Shown here: piece after piece, positions 36,501-48,385 of the stretch
Numbering within the stretch: position 1 is the stretch's first letter
How the letters are laid out: each line of letters opens with the position of its first letter
Assembly (NCBI GenBank): GCA_001642005.1
Contig: LWCA01000123.1
Span: forward strand, 1 to 49,888
Length of the DNA: 49,888 nucleotides
Origin: Intoshia linei
Lineage: Eukaryota > Orthonectida > Rhopaluridae
Direction: 5' to 3'
Made by a program: the position numbers and the translations under genes
Notes under the pieces: model-generated
Told to the model about the DNA's origin: nothing
Databases searched by the model: none
The model's input: the letters and a program-made list of their open reading frames with translations, nothing else

Positions 36501-37676
36501 ATTTCAAAGAGATTTTAACGTTAATTTATCAAAGCAATATCAAATTTACTTTCATTAATAGCTGGTACAAATGATCCACAAGTATAGAGAATCGATCTTT
36601 ACTAATATTCGCTCCATTAATACGTATTCTTTCACACACATCATATAGATGAGGTGAACTAAAACGAAAGTTATTACATCCTTTATTTGAGTTTAAAACA
36701 GTGGTTCCCCATTCGAATAGTGTACGCGGACCCCATTTCAAAATATTTATTTTTTTGAACTACAAAGGAAACCTGAAATATATAACATTTATGAAAAGAT
36801 TGTAGGTTTTTTCTCATAATATTTGGTAAAATCGTGTTTTTCAAAAAAATATTGAAAAAAGAGGATTTTCCATTAAAGAATGGTAAAATTAAATTTTTTA
36901 TTTTAAATTAGTAAGTTGTTGCTCATAAGATTTGGTAAAATAATATTTTTCAAATAAATATTGGGAAAAGGGGATTTTTTAAAAAAATAAAATGAATAAG
37001 TTTTGGTAAATGTCGATTTTTTTCTAGAGTTCGAGATGATATTTTTAATTAAATTTTATTAATGGTGAGATTTTTGCAATAATAATGTAGCTATCATAGG
37101 TTTTGGTATAAATTCCCAAAATCTGGCAAGTCTGTAACATATATTAAAATCTATCTCATAAAAACAAACAAAAGTTGATAAAATTTTTGTATATTTTATT
37201 TGAATTTGACCCCAGGCATATAGTTTTAGACCCCCAAGTGGTCCAACGCCCCAATTGGCAACCACTGGTTTGAAAGTGTCTTAATTATTCAATTCACTAA
37301 AAATACCTAAACAAACTGGTTCTATAACCTAGTTTAACTAGCAATTGTTGACAATAAATTGCCGTTGACCCTTTACCTTTCGTACCAGCAATATGTATGG
37401 TTTTCATTTTTTTAATTTCAGAAATCTTAATTAAAATTTGTAATTTTAATGTTGATAAATTATAGATAAGCAAAAGCACCAACGGGCAATTGTATACGCC
37501 TTAAATACGTAATCATGTCAATATTGGATTTTTTGCGGTTAGAGCAATTTTTCAAATAAGAAGCATTACTTTGAAGACAATTGAGCACAATCAATGCTCT
37601 CTAAACAAAATAAATAGATATGCTGATCAATAAACAACATGAGATGACTAACCTTATATTTAAACTGCGACCTCAT
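33543..37676 (-). CDS. FPGS: Folylpolyglutamate synthase
   Basis: Thirteen minus-strand exons join in frame to about 427 codons: 37653-37676, 37484-37600, 37307-37425, 36550-36658, 36320-36419, 36247-36283, 35327-35429, 35198-35278, 34819-34920, one of 40 nt near 34605-34645, 34457-34554, 34312-34416, 33543-33791. The enzyme adds glutamates to folates in an ATP-dependent ligase reaction of the Mur ligase superfamily, retaining folates in the cell. Motifs appear in family order: LNCLQSNAS, P-loop HIAGTKGKGSTA, SSPHLYDVCERIRING, MPSYFEFLTLMA, LEVGIGGKFDSTN, VCGITNLDYDHTEILG, then the C-terminal domain with FYIDGAHTS, LTGNRNPSNLLK and a final VLITGSIKLTGA. No obvious mitochondrial leader is present at this start. 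The third intron (36659-37306) contains a hAT element. Exons near 34605-34920 fit by frame but are weakly conserved. Confidence 0.9.
33900..34228 (-). mobile_element. hAT-like repeat family B in FPGS intron
   Basis: In reverse orientation the copy starts CAGTGGTTCCCGATTCGAAT at 34228, as in the copy at 36699. Its other end has decayed, so the left limit is approximate. It is inserted in the last FPGS intron. Confidence 0.6.
34688..34760 (+). repeat. hAT-like end fragment in FPGS intron
   Basis: Starts CAGCGTTTCCCAGAGCTC with GGGTCCGG following, as at other hAT-like ends here. No matching right end was seen. Confidence 0.35.
36699..37267 (+). mobile_element. hAT-like non-autonomous element (family B type copy), 569 bp
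   Basis: The ends are CAGTGGTTCCC and GGCAACCACTG. It is flanked by GTTTAAAA (36691-36698) and GTTTGAAA (37268-37275), which match at seven of eight bases, so this is a hAT-type insertion with a slightly aged 8-bp target duplication. It sits inside an FPGS intron between the conserved TSLF and SSPH codons, and splicing removes it. No transposase is encoded. Confidence 0.85.
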
Positions 37677-37782
37677 TATAGGAATGTATACAATCAAGTT
37701 TAATTCATATGAACATCTAAACAACAATATGATTGTTTGGTTATTTTATCATTAAAGTAATTTTGATAAATTTCAAAATTTC
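37677..37782. promoter_or_regulatory. Compact divergent promoter of FPGS and Ras-like gene
   Basis: The two start codons face away from each other with 106 bp between them, so both promoters and 5' leaders must share this AT-rich spacer or overlap first exons. No clear TATA box or factor site stands out. Confidence 0.5.
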
Positions 37783-38421
37783 ATGGCTTCAAATTATACT
37801 TTCAAGGTTTTTATTTTTATTTGTAGAGTCAATTTGAATAGATCTCTATTGTGGGGATTGGAGGAGTAGGAAAATCAGCTATAGTGCGTAGATTTACCCA
37901 ACAGAGAGTATTTATAATATTTATATACGTTTGATTTCTCAATATTAGTATTCCGAAGAGTATGTTCCAACCAAAGCAGATTCTTATACTCGAAAAATTA
38001 TTGTCGATAATGTAGAATGCGTATTGGATATTTTGGACACTGCCGGGCAGGAAGATTTCATTTCATTGAGAGATCCATATATTCGATCTAGTGAAGGGTT
38101 TATACTGACTTATGCTGTTGACGAAAAAGAATCACTGGATGAATTATCCACAATTTAGTAAATTTTATTTTTTTTATTTTTAATTGTTTGTATAGTGAAC
38201 AAATTAAACGCATCAAGTGCCCTTTAGAAACCTCCCCTAATCCTCCCATTGTCATTGCTGCAAATAAATCTGATAAAGAGGATTTTCGAACTGTTTTATA
38301 CAATGATGGTAAAGAATTGTCGGAAATTTGCTTTGCTACTTTTTACGAATGCTCTGCTAAAAAAGATATTAATATTGAAAATGTAATTTTAGTAACGTTA
38401 TTGTTTTTACTATTTACATAA
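37783..38421 (+). CDS. Ras-superfamily small GTPase without CAAX tail
   Basis: Four exons (37783-37806, 37842-37907, 37949-38157, 38196-38421) join in frame to 174 codons. All guanine-nucleotide motifs are readable: GIGGVGKS (G1), YVPTKADSY in the effector region (G2, with Thr), DTAGQED (G3), NKSD (G4) and ECSAK (G5). The layout is that of Ras/Rap/Rheb-type switches, but the effector loop differs from the classic YDPTIEDSY, so the subfamily cannot be fixed. The C-terminus is the hydrophobic run VILVTLLFLLFT before the stop, where Ras proteins normally end in a basic stretch and a prenylated CAAX box. Either the protein is not prenylated or a last exon has been missed. The first intron is only 35 bp. 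Confidence 0.85.
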
Positions 38422-39168
38422 TACTTATTCATACAATTATATTATTTATTTATTTACATTAATACATATGTATTTGCATAATAGTGCTAGGTTAATAAAA
38501 TAGTTTTGTTTTAGGGTTGGTCAATGACTTTCACAGTAATCACTAAAAGTAATTAATAAATATATGTGTTCATCTAAAAAATATATAGCACATTAATTAA
38601 TAATTATTAATTATTATAATCATGTACTTAATGTACAATAATGGATGTACTTGATTTAGTGTTATCCTGAAAATCTGATATCTGTATGAATATGTAACTA
38701 AAATATGTTCAATGAACATTGTTCATTTAAACATGTATGTCAAAGAAATTATTTCAACAGATATTACTTTTTTCATCGTTTCGTGCAAAATCTGTCATGT
38801 TAAATATTTAATTAAAATTTGTAATTATCAATCAGCTGACAAGCTTTAATAACTAGTAAACGACTGGTAATGTAAATTACTTTGGGAAAAACATTAGTGA
38901 AGTGATTTTTCAAACTTTAGATTATAAAATTTTATTTTTTGAGCCTTCTGACCCCACTAAAATATTTAATATAAACAGTTCATAGTGCAAGATAATATCT
39001 CATAATATTCTTTTATCTACGTAGCATTTTTTTAATTAATTAATAGTTTAATTTGTTTTTTCAATGGAATATTCACAAAAAGTTTGAGTAAATAGTATTT
39101 TTTTTTTGATTATAGAATTTTGTTAATTATGTTAATTTTTTGTGTGTTCACTTGAAATTATACGAATA
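38422..39168. other. Intergenic AT-rich DNA downstream of the Ras-like gene
   Basis: No coding exon or clear repeat was recognised. Confidence 0.4.
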
Positions 39169-39370
39169 TAGTCAAACCTCTTTATAAACAAAGATTTTGA
39201 AAATTTAACAACTAATTTGTTTTTTGGAGTATTACAAAAACGTAATAAGTGACAAAATAACGTCATTCCATAAAACGTAAACTTTGACATGTGAAAATGT
39301 AATAAACAAATTATATACGATTGATATATTTTTAAAAGCATAATAATTTGTTTATAAAGAGGTTTCACTG
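39169..39370. mobile_element. pogo-like MITE, about 200 bp
   Basis: Both ends carry the same inverted repeat, AAACCTCTTTATAAACAAA on the left and its mirror on the right, terminating in TAGTC and CACTG and flanked by TA. This is the structure of a small pogo/Tigger derivative. The interior is AT-rich and non-coding. Confidence 0.75.
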
Positions 39371-39374
39371 TATT

Positions 39375-39660
39375 TGTTATTTCCTTTTTCAAAATAATGA
39401 GTAATTTAGGTTTTGATCGTGAAAATGCTCATTTTGGAGGTTGTGATTTATGAAAATGTTTATCATTTTAAAAAAACTATCCGCACAATTCATGTATAAA
39501 ATTCTCGACTTTTTTATTTTTTGCAAAAAAGGATAATTTGGGTTTTGCCGTGAAGATATAAGACTTTGAAATTGAAAATGATCATAATGTTTCTAATTTT
39601 AAATTTTAATCTAATTTTAATTTTAATGTTTCTAATCTTTATCAGATTATGTATTTTTTA
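39375..39660 (+). repeat. Interspersed repeat family A, fragment
   Basis: Family A phrases GTGAAAATGC, GGTTGTGATTTATGA and GGGTTTTGCCGTGAAGATA occur in the expected order. Confidence 0.55.
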
Positions 39661-40401
39661 TTATTCTTGACGTAAAACAACTGGATATTCAAAAATATAA
39701 TTTTTTAAATTATTAATTTGGAAATAGAGAGGGGTTTTTAAATTAATTTATATGTGGATAGTTTTGTTATAACATCTAAAAAAATGATCACTTTTCTACT
39801 AATATTAAAATAAAATAAAAAAGTGTCTACTTAAGAGTGTTATACAAGTAAGGGTTACTAAAAAATATTGAAAAACTGTAATAAAGTCAGAATTTAAAAT
39901 ATAATTCCATTTTTACATTCTGTCTATTTTTGGATTTTTGGGACTGAAACATTTAAAAGTTAAAAGATCGTACCTATGACGACCTCTGTCATATCCTATA
40001 TAGTAAATACAAACTTTGATTATTTTATGGATTGTTTATATAGACATGGTTTATCATTCTTATTTTAATGTACACTGCACAACTGTATTCACTATTAATT
40101 TACTAATGTACATTTCTGTAATGTATGTATTAGGATCATTGCATCAATGGTCCTATTTATATTTGAGTTAATTATTATTTAGCTTTTCGAATGCCTTGTT
40201 AGAAAGATCCAATTGCAACGTCACAAAAGTCACAATCCCAAGCCTGTCAAGAAAAAGAAAAGAAAATTTTTTCCTTGTACAATACTTTAACTACCCACGT
40301 TTGATTAAACCTCACTTTTATTAATATACTACCTTGAATACATATTTCGGATGAATTTTACCAACAGTGCAAAGCATTGTAATAAATATAAAATGATAAT
40401 A

Positions 40402-40990
40402 CAGTCCGACCGCCGTTTGGGACGAACCCTGCAGCGGGCACTTTTTCAATATCATGTTAGTTTCATTGTAATTTGTACTATTTCCTATAAATATAGCTAA
40501 ATTAAAAGCCCTAGTATAAAAAGTTATCTGAACTAAAAATATGTGTAATGTATGCAACGAGTAAAGGAACAATATCTCGAATAAAAAAGGAAATTGTACT
40601 ACATTTGAATAATCAAGTGATGAGTGTTAATTTTGATGAAGAAATATCGTCAACAAGCGGACATAATTATTTTTTATTTGAAGATAATTTAAGATCTTAA
40701 TACCAAATTTTATTAATTTAGAAAAAAAAACAATAAGATAACCGATTATTTATATCAGATCCAATAATTTTTTATCAAATTTCTTTTTATCTAATATTAT
40801 GTATACATTAAGATTTTATTGTCGTCTTAATATTCTTGCGTTTCTCAAATTTTCAATATTATAAAAGTCTATTTTTTAAATAAATATAATATATCATTCT
40901 TCAATGAATTTAATAGATAACAGAATTTTATGATTACCCTCAGTGTTTGGGGCACTTTATAAAAAAGGTACCCAAAACGGGGTTATACTG
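40402..40990. mobile_element. pogo-like element with imperfect ends and a relic of coding sequence
   Basis: Bounded by TA, the element starts CAGTCCGACCGCCGTTTGGG and ends CAAAACGGGGTTATACTG, imperfect inverted repeats of the kind seen in pogo/Tigger elements. Inside, at about 40557-40700 on the plus strand, TSKGTISRIKKEIVLHL could be a leftover of the helix-turn-helix of the transposase. It is not functional. Confidence 0.6.
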
Positions 40991-41239
40991 TAACAAAGTT
41001 ATACTTCGCTGTTGTAGTTTTAATTTAAAATTTAAACTAAAATTTCGTTAAATGTTTCGAAAATGAAAAATTGCGTAGCAATGAAAAAAAATCTCAAGGG
41101 AATAAATTATATAGATTTTCATCCATATTTTTGAATTGGAAATGTGTAGACGTTCAATGCACATTTTTTTTGTAATTGTAAATGATTATTTATTTATTCG
41201 TTTTGAATTTGAAAAATATTGGTTCATAATATATTAAAC

Positions 41240-41890
41240 ATTATTTTTCACCGGGAATGCGTAGATTTCTGGGGTTGAAATTTTGTATTTATATCAACTG
41301 GAATAAGCTCTATCAGAATAATTTTTTTTTTAAATTTTTGGACACTTAATTATTTCAAATTTTTCGTTTTAATAAAATATTTTCGAATTAAAAAAAAATT
41401 AATACTAAAGTGCTTTTTTAACCGTGAAGGCGTCACTTTGTCAGATTGAAATTTTTTGTGTGTGTTTACTGGATATAACTATTTGAGGTATTTTGTTTGA
41501 AATTCAATGACTCTTCATTTTTAATAAAAGGTAATCTGGGGTTTTGATCGTGAAAATGCACTTTTTAAGGTTGCCATTTATTATAATGCATATGATATTA
41601 AAAAATATCCCAAGTTTATGCTTTATAAAATTTTAGTACATATTTTTATTTTTTAAACATTGGGTAATTTGTGGTTTTGATTATTAAGGGTTACGTTTCT
41701 GAGGCTTAGATTTACGACAATTTTAATGATTTTAAATCGTGTCCCAGAATGTATGTTATATTAAATTTTTGGGCAGATTTTATTTTTATAAAAAAGGTCA
41801 AATAGGGTTTTTTTAATTCTGCTAGTCAATTTTTTCAATAAATGGTAACAAACACACAGACATTCAATTTTATAAAGTAAAGGATATACT
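41240..41890 (+). repeat. Near-complete copy of interspersed repeat family A
   Basis: A good reference copy: it begins ACCGGGAATGCGTAGATTTC, contains ACCGTGAAGGCGTCACTTTG and two or three internally similar units, and ends at the GGTAACAAACACACAGACA tail. It lies upstream of the E2 gene; a reverse copy lies beyond the Hsc70 gene. Confidence 0.7.
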
Positions 41891-42444
41891 CATTTTGTAC
41901 AAATTATGCGTGGGAAACGTTTGGCACTATGTCGGATTGACCTTTTTTACATTTACACGTTGAAATGTATACAATACGTAATTAACTTGTACATTTAAAT
42001 GTACATCATAAGAAATCAGTTTAACTTAATTGAAATTAAAAATTTCCTCACATGATCATTTAAGATGCCCTCGCAAGTTGCGAGGCTTGCAGTCATTTAT
42101 AAAATGCTAATAATTTTATTTATACTTGTACTCGTTGGCAATTAGAACGATATTGCCATATTAACTTAATTTGTGAAATATAGGGCATTATTAGTAAAAG
42201 TAATGAGTAAATATATATAGTTGCTGTTGGATCAAAATAGTACAATTCGACCAAGTTCAATTAGATATTACTGTACTGCGTCAGTGACATGTAATTTAAC
42301 CAAATAAAGTAGACATAATTGTATGTTTCCATATATATACAACTTTATTGTTCTATAAATCGACGTTTTTATTGCATTTTTAGTTTACTTGATTCACATT
42401 TTACATTTCATTGCTAGCGAAAAATTACTCTTAAACGTTTTGAA
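41891..42444. promoter_or_regulatory. Upstream region of the UBE2D gene
   Basis: No repeat or exon was recognised. It presumably holds the promoter, but no motif can be assigned. Confidence 0.3.
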
Positions 42445-43137
<693 letters not shown>

Positions 43138-43380
43138 TGATCCTTTTAAATTTATACATTTATATTAAATTGTGTCATATTTATTATTTTTTTATATTCA
43201 TTTCATTTTTTGGAATATTGTACAAATCGGAATAAGATCAAATTAATTTTTTTTTTTTGTTCGTGCAATAGAATAATTTCAAGCATAAAATTTGAGATTG
43301 ATAAAATAACTCATTTTTGGAATAGATGGAACGATACAGTTAATGTATGTTTTTTTAGTCTAAATAAATAAATCAAAAAA

Positions 43381-43804
43381 GCATCTTCAAGGCAAAAACA
43401 GTCAACAATCAAAATTCTTTTTCATTGAGCAGTGGGTTTAAGTGGTTTTGTTAATGAAACATTGGGTTTTTTGATAATTAAGGCTTGGTGTTAATACATT
43501 CATTTATAAGTGGTCATCTGGCTCTAATCATGAACATATGCCTAACGGTAATATTATTTTTTTATTGTCACGACAATTGTAAACGTCACCATGTTATAAA
43601 ACTATACTATATATATGTATATAACTAGTAAGCATAGATTGGATAAAAGGTCAGGTGCGAACGCATCTCATTGAAAATTTTAAAGTCGATCACATCAAAA
43701 AAAGGTTGCGTAATGATGAAAACAAAGTTTTGCACCATTGTATTAAGTCATGTATGAATGAATCAAATTACGTTTTAATGCAGACTTTTTTTTATAATTG
43801 GTAG
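43381..43804 (+). CDS. Possible small multi-exon gene of unknown function
   Basis: Three stretches can be spliced in one frame: about 43381-43435, 43486-43552 and 43631-43804, ending at TAG. The joined product would contain GVNTFIYKWSSGSNHEHMPN and then IDWIKGQVRTHLIENFKVDH and NDENKVLHHCIKSCMNESN, a composition that looks like real protein rather than translated repeat. No start codon was found upstream, and I do not recognise the family. It may be the 3' end of a gene, a relic, or chance. Confidence 0.3.
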
Positions 43805-43978
43805 TATATATAGAGAACTATAGTTTTCATCTAATTGAACCCACTGTTGTCTTTCCACGACTCTTCTATATTTATTTTTTATAGTTTAAAAATATTTTGA
43901 ATACATATAGCGGCTCGACGACTAGAACAATGTTCAAAATTGAGACTGAATCTAAAATTATGATACATAATATAATAT

Positions 43979-44020
43979 ACTAGGTGCTGTTTGTACGTAG
44001 TACAAAACAGCCAAGCTAGT
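43979..44020. repeat. Short palindromic repeat, best copy
   Basis: The left arm ACTAGGTGCTGTTTGTAC and the right arm GTACAAAACAGCCAAGCTAGT can pair as a hairpin. Related copies occur at 3736-3770 and 24980-25021. Confidence 0.5.
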
Positions 44021-44337
44021 AATAATATAATATTATTTAGATTAATCATGTAAAAAAATAATTAGCATGAATGAGATCTAAAAAATAAATAATTCTCATT
44101 CGGTACGCCAAGAAAATTTGATAACAAGTCATACCGTTTCGCAAAGGTTCAATTACATCACATTTTTTGCTTTTTGTACGGAAATAATTTTTTTTCTTAA
44201 ATTTACAGCTTTCATTCCAAAATCTTATACTATGGTTTATAATCTTAGTTGTCTTCTTCAATCTTGGTTTACTAAAATTTTTTATTTGCTTCCAAGCGCG
44301 GCCCAAGAAAAAAGTTTGAGAAACATGGTTCTAAACA

Positions 44338-44600
44338 AAGGGTCGGCAACCTTTTGCATCTCATGGGCCACTAATATACCAAAAAATTAGACGGAACCCG
44401 TTTTTGAAAATTCACACATGATAATTTCAAATATAATTTCAATTTTAACTGAAGTGAAGCGGTTCTAGTATATTCAACAAATAAAATCCAGAGTGATCTG
44501 AAAATTATTGTAATGAGCCAATTGTAGTAGAAAATATTTAAAAATAAATAATTTACATATTTACTCAAAGAGCCACCAAAATTATTCTGTGGACCACTGT
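44338..44600 (+). mobile_element. hAT-like MITE family D, second copy
   Basis: Starts AAGGGTCGGCAACCTTTTGC and ends near GTGGACCACTG. The interior matches 33240-33490. It lies between the possible small gene and the Hsc70 3' end. Confidence 0.6.
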
Positions 44601-44883
44601 TCTAAACCGACAGAATATTAATCTCCGCTATAAATGTTTTTTCTTTAAAACTGCAAACAGTAAAGACTTTATTATGACGACATAATATTTATTTAGAGAA
44701 TTATCTTAAACCTAACCATTTTTACTAAAATACTTTCATAGGCAGCTTAGCTTCATGCTATTATTGCATAAAACGCCGAAAAGTAAATGCAATAAGTTTT
44801 TTCGGTTTCATCTGCATAATTACGACAGGTAAAACAAAATTCTAGTTACTTTAAAAATAATACGAAAATTATTTAATGAAATT

Positions 44884-46935
44884 TTAATCGACTTCTTCGA
44901 TAGTTGGACCTGATGCACCGGGGCCAGCAGCACAAGGACCTCCCATATCTCCATGCATACCGGCTCCTCCGGGCATATTAAAATTTCCTGGCATTTGACC
45001 ACCACCAGCAGCTTGCAATTTCCCCATTGCCGGTGTATATACTTCCTGCAATTCTTTTTTATGTTGTTCATACAATTCCTTGTCCTCATTCTAAAATTTA
45101 AAAGATTTAAATGTAACTTATATAAATAGATAATTATAATAAAATAAAAAAAAAACTTGATTATTGTCACAAAATTCTATCTTTGATTTGGCCATATTGA
45201 CAATTTTATCACATTCTTCTTTACCAATTAGTTGTACCGCTTTTTCTTCTGAAAGGGCAGATTTAATTCCAAAAGCATAGTTCTCCAGTTCATTTTTAGC
45301 GTCGATTGAGGCTTTTTTAATATTATCCTCTTTTTCAAATTTTTTAGCCTCATTAACCATTCTGTCAATTTCTGATTGAGAACTTTTTTTTTCGTTGGTA
45401 ATAATTAAATCTTTTTTTTGGTTGGCTTCTTTACACTCTGCCGTAACCTTCAAAATACCATTAGCGTCCATATCAAATGTGACTTCTACTTTGGGTCCGC
45501 CTCTTGGACCCGGAGGGATACCAGTTAAATCAAATTTTCCTAATAAATGATTGTCTTTTGACAACGGCCTTTCTCCTTCATAAATTTCAATTGAAACTGC
45601 AGGTTGGTTATCGGCGTACGTCGTAAACGACTGCATCTTTTTGGTGGGAATAGTGGTATTACGTTCAATAATTTTAGTCATTACAGAGCCTGAAGTTGTA
45701 ATGCCCATCGATAAAGGAGCTACGTCAAGTAACAATAAATCTTGAACTTTTTCACTTTGATCGCCAGCCATAATCGCAGCTTGAACTGCCGCACCATACG
45801 CGACGGCTTCGTCTGGATTAATGCTATGATTTAATTTTTTACCATTAAAGAATTTAGAAAGCAAACTTTGAATTTTTGGAATTCGAGTAGAACCACCAAC
45901 AAGAACAATATCGTGTATTTGACTTTTATCAAATCCTGAATCACGCAATGCTTTGTCGACCGGGTCGAGTGTGCTGGTGAATATATCATTGCATAAATCT
46001 TCCAATCTAGCTTGAGTCATGGTAGTCTGATAGTCGATACCATCAAACACTGAGTCTATGTTGATTATAGTTTGCGATTCAGAGGATAAATTTCGTTTGG
46101 CACGTTCGCATTCAGTTTTCAAACGACGCATAGCTCTTCTATTTCCAGTAATATCTTTCTTGTGTTTCTTTTGAAAATCTTGGACGCAGTGCTGCACTAA
46201 TCTCTCGTCAATGTCTTCACCTCCCAAATGAGTGTCTCCAGCCGTTGATTTTACTTCATATACACCTCCGACAATAGTCAAAATAGAAACATCAAATGTG
46301 CCACCTCCCATGTCAAAAATTAAAACGTGTCTATCTTCGTCGCCAATTTTGTCCAACCCATACGCTAGAGCAGCAGCCGTTGGTTCGTTCAAAATCCTCA
46401 AAACATTAATACCAGCAATAGCACATGCATCTTTTGTAGCTTGTCTTTGACCATCATTGAAATAGGCTGGAACTGTGACCACTGCGGAAATTTTCGTATT
46501 GTCGTCTGCTGGAGCACCAAAAAATTTTTTTGCCGTTTTGACCATAAAAGATAGTACCATTCCAGAAATTTCTTCAGGGTAAAATCTTTTTTTTTCGTTT
46601 TTGTAAGTCAAACAAATTTGCGGTTTATCTTTTCCGTCTGGTTTGATATCATACGTCATATTTTTAACATCCTGTTGAACAGTAAGGTCGCTATAATTTC
46701 GACCAATTAATCTTTTTACATCGTAAATTGTATTTGCTGTATTAGATGCAGCCTGGTTCTTGGCAGCGTCTCCAATTAATCTTTCAACGTCAGTGAAACT
46801 CACGTAACTTGGTGTCGTTCTTGTACCAACATCGTTTGCCAAAATTTCGACACTATTGTGTTGATATACTGCAACGCAAGAATATGTTGTTCCCAAGTCG
46901 ATTCCTATTGCTGGATATTTCCCTGTTTTAGACAT
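44884..46935 (-). CDS. HSPA8: Cytosolic Hsp70/Hsc70 chaperone
   Basis: Two exons: 45157-46935 (593 codons) and 44884-45090 (68 codons), joined in phase 0 across a 66-bp intron, give 661 aa, close to the 640-650 of animal Hsc70. The ATPase domain shows [15 protein letters not shown] at about residues 10-24, the phosphate loop [12 protein letters not shown] and [11 protein letters not shown]. The substrate domain follows ([17 protein letters not shown]), then a lid, a Gly/Met-rich tail and the C-terminal EEVD that docks TPR co-chaperones and marks the cytosolic form. It folds and refolds client proteins with J-proteins and nucleotide-exchange factors. The intron near the 3' end suggests a constitutive Hsc70; strongly heat-inducible Hsp70 genes usually lack introns. 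The first ATG is used. Confidence 0.98.
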
Positions 46936-47129
46936 TTATTATTTTTTCACAATATAATTCAAAAATAATTATGATAAAAATGTTATGGTATTTAATAGTT
47001 GTTATAGTATATTTTTTCTAGACAATTTTATCAAATACTTTTACATACATAAGTGTATATTTAATTGATTATCCGTCTATAATTTTGTTATGCACAATGT
47101 GCACAAATTCATTTATTTAAAACATAAAA

Positions 47130-47660
47130 AGTTCTAGAATTTAAACAAACCCAATTTCTAATACAGTTTTGTTCAAGTGATGTTTTTATATGTTTTATTT
47201 CCCTAAATTAAATCCGTCAGGTAAAATTCCAATTTCCCTTTTTTTTAAAAAATAAAATCAATCCTATAATTTAAAAAAACATAATTCTGGGACGCATGAT
47301 AAAATCATGAACATTGTCGTACATCTCAGCCTCAGAAACGTACATTTTTGTGGTCAAAACCACAAATTACCCTTTGTTATAAAAGTGAAAAAAGTTCTAA
47401 AATTGTATAAATTACAGATGATATAGTTATATCCAGTTAACACACCAAAAAATTTTTCAATCATATAAAGTGAAGTCATGGTCAAAAATACACTTTAGTA
47501 TTCATTTTTTTTAATTCGAAACTATTATATTATAAACAAAAAAATTGACATAATTAACGCTCCTCCAATTAAACAAAAGAGAGTATTCTGATACAGCCTA
47601 TTCCAGTTGATATAAATACAAAATTTCAACCCCACAAATCTACGCATTCCCGGTGAAAAA
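47130..47660 (-). repeat. Interspersed repeat family A, reverse copy
   Basis: Mirrors the copy at 41240-41890: it ends with the complement of ACCGGGAATGCGTAG near 47660. It lies upstream of the Hsc70 gene. Confidence 0.65.
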
Positions 47661-47866
47661 TAACTTATAACTTATTATCAACCAATATTTTCAAAATGTT
47701 GAATTAAAATTAAAAAGTTCATCCTACAATTAGAAAAAAATGTGTATTGAACGTCTACACATATCCTCTGACGCGTTTGAAAATCATGACATTTAAATTT
47801 ACTTGATCATTAGTAATGATTCATAACATTTTAAAAAAGGGAAATCTGGGGTTTTGGTAGTGAATA

Positions 47867-48345
47867 CAGAGCCATTTTAAGTCATGGGCAATATGGGCTG
47901 TAGCCCAGGGCCTTTTATTAAAAAAGGCCCAAATTAATAAAAGTACTTTACATTTATATCTTAAAAATAGGCCACCAATTTATTAAAAAATACTTAACAT
48001 TTATATCTTAAGAATCAGTTTATAAGTGTGGGAATTCCAATAGCTAAAAAGAAAGTCAAAGTAGAATATAGAATCAAAGTTCAGGTAATTATTCAATTTA
48101 AAATATACTCTACAATGTTTATCATATAATATTGATATAAAACTGTTTCAAATGATAATATTTAAGTGAATATTTAAAAAAAAAAGTAGCAAATCTTTAA
48201 TTTTCTTTTATTAATTTTCAACTGTTTATATAATCAAACTTTCATGATAATTAGATAATACAGAATTGAAAATAATATTGACAAAAAAACTATTTCAAAT
48301 GAGGATTACAACAACCGGGCTACGAAGTGGGTTAAAACGGCTTTG
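47867..48345. mobile_element. 479-bp hAT-like element with perfect 8-bp target duplication
   Basis: Ends CAGAGCCATTTTAA and TTAAAACGGCTTTG are inverted repeats, and AGTGAATA flanks both sides (47859-47866 and 48346-48353). No transposase is encoded. It is inserted into a family A repeat. Confidence 0.85.
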
Positions 48346-48385
48346 AGTGAATATGCACTTTTTTTAGGTTGCCATTTTTTATAAT

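Noticed and set aside
45118-45170. Extension of the Hsc70 frame past 45157 into a hydrophobic tail
   Set aside because: The extra residues are translated intron; the conserved protein continues in the exon at 44884-45090 and ends in EEVD.
46232-46450. Plus-strand open frame inside the Hsc70 gene
   Set aside because: It is the antisense shadow of the highly conserved ATPase domain.
47131-47140. Heat-shock-element-like GTTCTAGAAT upstream of Hsc70
   Set aside because: It is a single two-unit match inside a dispersed repeat about 200 bp upstream, and similar words occur in other repeat copies.
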